Of a stretch of DNA of 9,653 nt, positions 8,501 to 9,653 are shown piece after piece. Position 1 is the first letter of the stretch; each line of letters begins with the position of its first letter. The translations under genes and the position numbers were made by a program. The DNA is from CALMUP01 sp035327305 (GTDB taxonomy: Bacteria > Verrucomicrobiota > Kiritimatiellia > CAIVKH01): the NCBI GenBank assembly GCA_035327305.1, contig DAOLDL010000101.1, positions 1-9,653 of the forward strand, given 5' to 3'. Under the pieces are notes generated by a model that saw only the letters and a list, made by a program, of their open reading frames with translations, was not told where the DNA came from and did not search any database.

Positions 8501-9509
8501 GTCCGGGGCCTTCAAGCCGTGCGCCGTCATCATAAGGACCCCAGCTATTGCTTTTAATCTGGATGATGCTGTTGCTCCAATTCATCGCGGCGGCTTCCTG
8601 GGCATCGGTGGATTCGAGTGAAATCAACCGCAGGCCGACCAGAGTGGCGGACGGTGCGGCGCCGCTTACGCCGAGGTTGTTGTTGCCGACGGCGGCGGCC
8701 ACGCCGGCGCATGCCGTGCCGTGCCCATCTTCTTCAAATGTGTGATTGGGATCGTTGTCGTTGAAGTTGAAATCCCAGTCAATGGTGGTGTTGACGTTGG
8801 CCGCCAGGTCGGGATGAGCGGTTTGAAGTCCGTCATCGACAATACCGATCAGGATGTTGCTACCCCGGTAGGTATCCCATGCATTGGTAATGCGAACATC
8901 GACGCCGGCATTTCCATTAAATTGACCGGTGTTGAGCAGGTGCCACTGGTTGGTAAACAGCGTGTCATTTGGAACAAATTTGCGGTGTTGCTGGCGAGCC
9001 AGCAGGGGGGTGACCTCGGCCACGCCAGATTGAGTCTTGAGCGTTTCCGCAAGTTCCAGCGCGGATGCGGAGTCTGTTGCGTGGGCAATCCAATACAGCG
9101 GTCCTGCTTCGGCCGGTTCCACGCGTGATGCACCGGCGGATCGTCCAATCGCCGCGGCATTTTGGCCGGGTTTGATTTCAAAATAAACGCCGGTCGTGAC
9201 GATGCGTCTATTTTGTGTGCGCTGTCCATCCACAACTTCATACAGCACAAGTTCTACATCATCACCCAGTGTGCGTTTGCGGCGGGTGATTTCTGTTTTT
9301 AATTCCGCTAATCCGGCTTTGGCCGGTATAAAGGTTTGAATGCGAAGATTCTGCCCCCGCGAAACAGAAATTTCATCGAGAGCCAGCTCAAACGAGCGCA
9401 CTTGTCCCGCGTCATGAAATTGAAATTCCCCGGCGAAAGCAAGTGAACAAAAAGAAACCCAACACCCCACAACCGATACCGCCAGGCGGCGGCACTTCTG
9501 AAACTGCAT
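5502..9509 (-). CDS. Exported kexin/furin-like S8 protease, paralog with two jelly-roll-like domains
   Basis: This 1335-residue secreted protease is the paralog of its downstream neighbour. The signal peptide is about residues 1-26, with cleavage after AFA. The propeptide extends to about 177, with RRKR at 76-79 and an RK pair at 176-177. The catalytic domain is about 178-522, with Asp225 (GIVDDG), His263 (GHGTAC), oxyanion Asn364 (AGGNG) and Ser447 (GTSSATP). The P domain is at about 528-646, and two Ig/cadherin-like repeats span 654-834. The middle then differs from the neighbour. It holds two beta-sandwich regions at about 838-1003 and 1015-1201, each ending in a jelly-roll-like strand (MLVDNFEVDYIAF and YWNVDDISVSGY). 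The acidic repeat (1206-1259) and the C-terminal beta domain follow. The start is well supported by AGGA at 9514-9517, four bases before the ATG. As first gene of the pair it sits behind the only promoter-like sequence. The substrate is unknown, and the basic-residue preference is inferred from motifs. Confidence 0.93.
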   Translation of the reverse strand: MQFQKCRRLAVSVVGCWVSFCSLAFAGEFQFHDAGQVRSFELALDEISVSRGQNLRIQTFIPAKAGLAELKTEITRRKRTLGDDVELVLYEVVDGQRTQNRRIVTTGVYFEIKPGQNAAAIGRSAGASRVEPAEAGPLYWIAHATDSASALELAETLKTQSGVAEVTPLLARQQHRKFVPNDTLFTNQWHLLNTGQFNGNAGVDVRITNAWDTYRGSNILIGIVDDGLQTAHPDLAANVNTTIDWDFNFNDNDPNHTFEEDGHGTACAGVAAAVGNNNLGVSGAAPSATLVGLRLISLESTDAQEAAAMNWSNSIIQIKSNSWGPYDDGARLEGPGPLTAAALSNACTTGRGGLGILNFWAGGNGLQAFDNSNYDGYANSIYTIAIGAVGNTGTQSYYSEPGANLVVCAPSSGRNNVNTIIGIWTTDRTGSAGYVSGDYDNAFGGTSSATPLAAGVGALILESKPTLGWRDVQEILIRSATRNHPADSDWRANGAGIWFNHKYGGGMINATGAIAMAVTWTNLGPQIVAVTNQTGLSIAIPDNNLTGITRTFVITNTIRLEHVVVNFSATHTYRGDLYVELVSPYNTTSVLAAGHNDSGDNFNNWKFMSVRHWGELSVGTWRVRVADVFAADTGTVTAVGLTMFGSTSVAPSNQPPVLAAIGNQSLVVGRTLAFEVSATDLVDNDPITLTASNLPPLATFVSTNGNGWFNWENAGPIGVYTSQFHAADKDGSASESVIITVISNQPPVLFPVGNRLVIASNNLAFAVTATDPVGDDPITLTASNLPPGATFGATNGAGYFAWPNASPTGEYSVSFHAADLAGVDSETIVISVVAQPTSITYAETFDATENWGGGNAGQFTSKTFINNGMKPDGDTFSANSAIRDTTDVITGNAWRLGASGTANLYFRYTLTNSVTRFALRLARWDNSPTPNFSIRYSTDSGANYTTLLNTNGSWFTADRSYKLFDSDVLNISPDPGKQIWIELFRSSGERMLVDNFEVDYIAFDTGEENGGGVMTNFLFQGFEPGDNWTIVAGAANASSSTGPGDTPANQRIRTGSFSWQVNNASRTVQLAQASIAGYTGRTASVRVSSTSTNATNGADVGDTFRLYIALNGAAFSATPDITMSGNNNLRWGYWATNIIATTAGVPVSRSGLLSNTTTTNAYANLFISIPDTATSMALRIVVTNNASQEYWNVDDISVSGYAIPTDPDADGDSIPDEWELFYFGSITNINQNSDWDGDGFIDLHEYLAGTDPTDIASFLHVDDSMMDADGGIVIQWPGVTGKFYSLSRATNLMEPVYEWIATNLPGIVPMNLHTDTAPVEAGATYRIELVLPPGE
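5733..5894 (-). other. Acidic Asp-Gly repeat of the upstream protease
   Basis: Residues 1206-1259 contain DPDADGDSIPDEWE and DWDGDGFIDLHE followed by LAGTDPTD. This is the counterpart of the segment at 1729-1881, and the two are the most alike part of the paralogs outside the protease domain. Calcium binding is expected from the spacing of the aspartates, but this is inferred from the family only. Confidence 0.8.
7008..7547 (-). repeat. Two Ig/cadherin-like repeats in the upstream protease
   Basis: Residues 655-743 and 745-834 are two copies of the same module. Shared blocks include QPPVL, IGNQ or VGNR, DPITLTASNLPP, TNG.G.F.W.NA and SFHAAD or QFHAAD. The two copies resemble each other more closely than the pair in the downstream protease does, which suggests more recent duplication or gene conversion here. 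Confidence 0.75.
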
Positions 9510-9513
9510 ATAT

Positions 9514-9517
9514 TCCT
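9514..9517 (-). promoter_or_regulatory. Ribosome binding site of the upstream protease
   Basis: On the minus strand AGGA stands four bases before ATG 9507-9509. It is the best Shine-Dalgarno in the window and fixes the start, which also gives a proper signal peptide. Confidence 0.7.
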
Positions 9518-9521
9518 ATAC

Positions 9522-9545
9522 TGGGCAGAATTGGTAAGTTGCCCA
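9522..9545. repeat. Inverted repeat in the leader of the protease pair
   Basis: The arms TGGGCA (9522-9527) and TGCCCA (9540-9545) are perfect complements with a 12-base spacer. The repeat lies between the candidate promoter and the Shine-Dalgarno. If transcription starts near 9546, as the candidate -10 predicts, the mRNA would begin directly with this hairpin. It could stabilise the 5' end or act as an operator. No T-run follows, so it is not a terminator. Confidence 0.5.
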
Positions 9546-9552
9546 ACATCAA

Positions 9553-9581
9553 TCGATACGCCTTCGGCGTTTTTTTCTCAA
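9553..9581 (-). promoter_or_regulatory. Candidate promoter of the protease pair
   Basis: Read on the minus strand, TTGAGA (9576-9581) matches five of six bases of the -35 consensus. It is followed after exactly 17 bases by TATCGA (9553-9558), which matches only the first three bases of the -10 consensus. The predicted start near 9546 leaves a leader of about 37 bases. The spacer contains the hairpin listed next, so the overlap could be coincidental. Confidence 0.35.
9558..9576 (+). terminator. Short intrinsic terminator-like hairpin, plus strand
   Basis: ACGCC and GGCGT form a five-bp GC-rich stem around a TTC loop (9558-9570), followed at once by a run of seven T counting the last stem base (9570-9576). 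It would stop plus-strand transcription. No plus-strand gene lies to its left before 1493, so it would act only on transcripts antisense to the proteases. On the minus strand the T-run is an A-run, so it does not block the protease transcript. Confidence 0.45.
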
Positions 9582-9653
9582 GCAGTTTGTTTCCTGAATT
9601 CCGAGAGATCTGAAAATCGTTTCGTAACTCATTGATTTGCAAGGAAGCGATTG

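Noticed and set aside
9412..9642. 76-codon minus-strand open frame covering the leader
   Set aside because: It overlaps the signal-peptide coding part of the upstream protease in another frame, has no good ribosome binding site and resembles nothing I know. The AGGA before 9509 supports the protease start instead.
1..9653. CRISPR array, insertion sequence, tRNA or rRNA
   Set aside because: Reading both strands I found no regularly spaced short repeats, no transposase-like protein, no cloverleaf and no rRNA-like stretch. The long repeats present are explained by the paralogous protease genes.

Overview
The window reads as chromosomal DNA of a bacterium from the Planctomycetes-Verrucomicrobia-Chlamydiae group, most likely Verrucomicrobiota/Kiritimatiellota. 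The basis is the very large exported proteins that end in an acidic Asp-Gly repeat linker (DWDGDGF, LHEYLAGTDPTD) followed by a short beta-rich terminal domain, a style I associate with that group, together with moderate GC content. This placement is an inference from protein style and not from a marker gene.

Layout. At the left edge, on the minus strand, is proB (glutamate 5-kinase, proline biosynthesis), complete except for what appear to be its last few codons. A 176-base divergent intergenic region follows, holding a near-perfect 22-bp palindrome. It leads to a small plus-strand gene for a 63-residue LapA-like (DUF1049) inner-membrane protein. Seven bases beyond its stop, and convergent with it, begins the 3' end of a pair of very large minus-strand genes that fill the rest of the window.

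The pair (positions 5502-9509, then 1501-5421, in transcription order) encodes two paralogous exported subtilisin-family proteases of the kexin/furin type (MEROPS S8B). Each has a signal peptide, a propeptide, a catalytic domain with an intact Asp/His/Asn/Ser set, a P (proprotein convertase) domain, two cadherin/Ig-like repeats, a paralog-specific middle region, an acidic calcium-binding-type repeat and a shared C-terminal beta domain. They are 80 bases apart on the same strand and probably form one transcription unit. A candidate promoter, an inverted repeat and a good Shine-Dalgarno lie just upstream of the first, at the right edge of the window.

How the parts work together. proB and the lapA-like gene are ordinary housekeeping functions with no visible link to the proteases. 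The two proteases look like a tandem duplication whose front two thirds and tail were kept while the middle modules were exchanged. The acidic residues that give furin its preference for basic residues are largely retained, both propeptides contain an RRKR sequence, and both have a dibasic pair just before the catalytic domain. This suggests eukaryote-like self-maturation at basic sites. It is the most interesting feature here, although secreted bacterial kexin-like proteases are already known as a class.
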